Under the pieces are notes generated by a model. That model was not told where the DNA came from. It saw nothing but the letters and a program-made list of their open reading frames with translations, and did no database searches. A stretch of DNA of 64,000 nucleotides from Phormidium tenue FACHB-1050 (lineage in GTDB: Bacteria > Cyanobacteriota > Cyanobacteriia > Pseudanabaenales > Pseudanabaenaceae): contig NZ_JACJQY010000029.1 in the NCBI RefSeq assembly GCF_014696925.1, positions 1 through 64,000 of the forward strand, read 5' to 3'. Below, in pieces: positions 61,725 through 64,000 of the stretch; position 1 is the first letter of the stretch; each line of letters begins with the position of its first letter. Position numbers and translations under genes: made by a program.

Positions 61725-63977
61725 CTAAATTTCAATTCGTCCTTTAAGTATATAAGTGATCATTTGTCCTTTGCCTTTGATCTCAATTGCTTTTCTTTGT
61801 TCAAGTTGATATTTGTTTTTTAAGATTTGATAGGTCGCTTCCGTTACTTGAATACAGCCAGCAACGCCATGGGACTCCATCCGACTTGCCACATTAACCG
61901 TATCGCCCCACAGGTCATAAATAAATTTTTTCGTGCCGATTACCCCCGCGATCGCCTGTCCCGTATGAATACCGATCCGCAGTAAAAATGGACTACCATC
62001 TAAACGCTTAAATTTCTGAATCGATACTTGCATCTCCAGAGCCATTTCGGCGATCGCCTCTGCATGATCTTTACTGGGTAAGGGCAGTCCACCCACCGCC
62101 ATATAAGCATCACCAATGGTTTTAATCTTTTCTAAATCATACAAATCCACAAGGCGATCAAATTCCGAAAAAATATCGTTTAGGCAGTTGACCAAATCAC
62201 TTGCCGAAATAGCCGACGCATACTCCGTAAAATTGACAATATCTGCAAATAAAACCGTAACTTCATCAAAGGCATCAGCAACTATCGCCCCATTTACACC
62301 ATTGTCCAGATTATCTAACATCGGATCTATAGTCTGATTAAGCATCTGGGCAGAATATGTTTCAGCAACCTTATTGGCTACCGCTTTTGATTGTGACAAT
62401 TTCAATCGCTCCACAATCTCCTGAGGCAGAACATTTAACAATAAACGTTCTGATTTCATCTGCTCAATTCGCAACTTCTCTTCAGCACGCTGACGCTCTT
62501 GAGACTCCATGCCCAAAGATAATAAATCAGCCAAAGAACTAGCAAAACTATCTTCTTCAGGTAGCCATAAACGCTCTACATCAATATGCTCGAACATAAT
62601 GACCCCTGTTACTTGACCATCGACTTCAAAGGATTTAATTAATAAAGATACAGTTCCCGAAGCCTTAAAATGCGAATCAATTAGTTCTTGTAAGCATTCT
62701 TCTTCTTGAACATCTTCTACCGCAATCACATGTTTTGATCGAAGAACAGCAAAAAACTTAGGATAATTCTGAGAAGTTAAAAAATCTACCTCCGTATGAA
62801 TATTCATACTTTTAATATATAAATCAAGACAATGCAACAGGGTTTGGGTCTTATCAAACAGCCAAATACTCACTCGCTCAACATTTAAAGCATGGCTACC
62901 TGTACGGGTAATATTTTGCACAACATCAATAAAATTCCCTTGATTAATTGATTTGTCTTTAGTTAAGCTAAATAGAATATCTTGCTGCTTGAGAAGTAGA
63001 CTCTCACGACGGCTTAGCAAAAAATTAGTGCGTTGGAGAGAAGCTTTTGAGGCATTTAATTCATGAGTTCTTTCTTGAACCCGTAATTCTAATTCTTGAT
63101 TTGCTCTTTCTAGATTTAGAAATGAGTTGGTAATCATTTCAGCCATCGTATTAAATGATTCGGAAAGAGTTTTAATCTCACTAGTTCCTTCTAATTTGAC
63201 TCTAGTATCAATCTTACCGTCACTAATCGCCTGTGAAGCTTCACTGAGTTTGCGTAGAGGTGTGCTAATTGATCGGGCTGTAATCATTCCGATCAAAATG
63301 GCGATCGCTAATACTGCCCAACATAGCAAAATCATCGTTTGGGTGTAGTTTTGATCGGAGCCAGTGAATTGGGAAGCAGGTACAACAATGATAATTAACC
63401 AATCTCGTCCAGAGTCATCTTGCCAATTTTGGACACGAATAAAATGATCTTCCCCTCCTAATATGGCTTCTACATGTTCAGATCCTTGAATTGCATCAAA
63501 TCTGCCGTACATTTTTAATAAATATTTGGCTGCTATTTGCGATAGAGCATCTTTACTATCTAGAATATTTAGTCGCTGAGGCTTGCCATCAACAAGCAGC
63601 AAATTTGATTCTGAAGTAGAAGATCCAACGACTAAACCCGATCGCTCAATTACAAAAAAACGCCCATTATTTCCATATTTCAATCCCCGTAGAAATATAC
63701 TAATAACATCAATATTTGCCTGATTGTCTGCCTGATTATTTTGCGGTGTCAAATGTAAATGGTGATTAAGCTCTGTACTAATGCGTTCGCCTATTTCACT
63801 GCTTAAACTTTCGGCGATCGCATTTACTCTTTGCTGCCCATTATAAAAGGTGAATAGCCCAACTGTTCCTGTAGCTAGACAAATCTGAATTACAAACGGA
63901 ACAACTAAAACAAATTTAAGTGGAACTTTGTTGAATAATTTAGTTATATAAAATGCTATGGGCGATATTTTAAACAT
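61725..63977 (-). CDS. Membrane adenylate cyclase with shortened sensor domain
   Basis: 750 residues, same order as the 59016-61658 gene: TM, Cache-like sensor, TM, HAMP, coiled coil, GAF-like, class III cyclase. VLFADIVNFT, KTIGDAYMAVG, YDLWGDTVNVASRM keep both metal aspartates and the Lys/Asp pair for ATP. The sensor is about 120 residues shorter: the section with the membrane-distal ligand-binding half is missing, while GRFFVIERSGLVVGSS onward is retained. The two genes are adjacent, 66 bp apart, and probably a tandem duplication. Confidence 0.9.
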   Translation of the reverse strand: MFKISPIAFYITKLFNKVPLKFVLVVPFVIQICLATGTVGLFTFYNGQQRVNAIAESLSSEIGERISTELNHHLHLTPQNNQADNQANIDVISIFLRGLKYGNNGRFFVIERSGLVVGSSTSESNLLLVDGKPQRLNILDSKDALSQIAAKYLLKMYGRFDAIQGSEHVEAILGGEDHFIRVQNWQDDSGRDWLIIIVVPASQFTGSDQNYTQTMILLCWAVLAIAILIGMITARSISTPLRKLSEASQAISDGKIDTRVKLEGTSEIKTLSESFNTMAEMITNSFLNLERANQELELRVQERTHELNASKASLQRTNFLLSRRESLLLKQQDILFSLTKDKSINQGNFIDVVQNITRTGSHALNVERVSIWLFDKTQTLLHCLDLYIKSMNIHTEVDFLTSQNYPKFFAVLRSKHVIAVEDVQEEECLQELIDSHFKASGTVSLLIKSFEVDGQVTGVIMFEHIDVERLWLPEEDSFASSLADLLSLGMESQERQRAEEKLRIEQMKSERLLLNVLPQEIVERLKLSQSKAVANKVAETYSAQMLNQTIDPMLDNLDNGVNGAIVADAFDEVTVLFADIVNFTEYASAISASDLVNCLNDIFSEFDRLVDLYDLEKIKTIGDAYMAVGGLPLPSKDHAEAIAEMALEMQVSIQKFKRLDGSPFLLRIGIHTGQAIAGVIGTKKFIYDLWGDTVNVASRMESHGVAGCIQVTEATYQILKNKYQLEQRKAIEIKGKGQMITYILKGRIEI

Positions 63978-64000
63978 TCAAATCAGTTAAGGTCACGCTA

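Overview
The window looks like chromosome of a filamentous cyanobacterium, most probably a Pseudanabaena-type strain. The phylum is well supported: HIP1 octamers (GCGATCGC) are everywhere, there is a form IB rbcL-rbcX-rbcS operon, and cyanobacterial families such as DUF1350, DUF3611, cry-DASH and the TIGR04168 phosphoesterase are present. The genus is a guess from overall style.

Positions 300-17650 form a defence island built around DNA phosphorothioation (Dnd). It carries dndC (10084-11700), dndD (TTG start, 11697-13688), dndE (13725-14117), a Dnd-associated methyltransferase-like protein (15558-17651), a Dnd-associated protein 4 homologue (4772-5230) and, overlapping it, an HNH nuclease whose N-terminal half resembles the phosphorothioate-binding SBD domain (5227-6198). 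A second DndD/Rad50-like ATPase with a 57-residue partner, a Uma2 nuclease and a DUF1016 nuclease open the island. Two tandem AAA-ATPase/PD-(D/E)XK proteins sit immediately before dndC. No dndB and no dndFGH are visible in the window. A small XRE repressor (6195-6416) lies in the middle. Its upstream region holds three copies of an operator-like motif (TTGTAGTCC-N4-GGACTACAA type), and a perfect 22-bp copy lies 43 bp before dndC, so the repressor probably controls the island. Broken genes (nucleotidyltransferase remnant, truncated HNH protein, duplicated gene start) show heavy rearrangement.

From 17.7 kb onward the content is mainly housekeeping: a LOG-family protein, ferredoxin, dnaJ followed by a decayed partial dnaJ duplicate, tusA-like, rsgA, a lipoprotein, the aa3-type cytochrome oxidase operon ctaCDE, cry-DASH, an ABC permease, tRNA-Thr(TGT), a GH19 lysozyme-like protein overlapped by a small membrane ORF, an M28 peptidase, an AI-2E-type permease, oligopeptidase A, an FeS-type (6-4) photolyase relative, secA, glutamate dehydrogenase, a UvrD/AddB-like protein, an AT-rich mrr gene, rbcLXS, DUF1350, DUF3611, a TerB/Mo-nitrogenase-C protein, a Gfo/Idh/MocA oxidoreductase, cobO, a Ca2+/H+ exchanger, HNH and ribD. 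Two large paralogous membrane adenylate cyclases on the minus strand close the window.

The intergenic spaces are unusually rich in perfect hairpins. Most share a GC-NNN-GC loop core while their stems differ from locus to locus. Several belong to MITE-like elements with terminal inverted repeats. One at 54107-54227 has a perfect 10-bp terminal repeat and a perfect 9-bp target duplication. All functions are read from sequence motifs and family knowledge; no database search was run.
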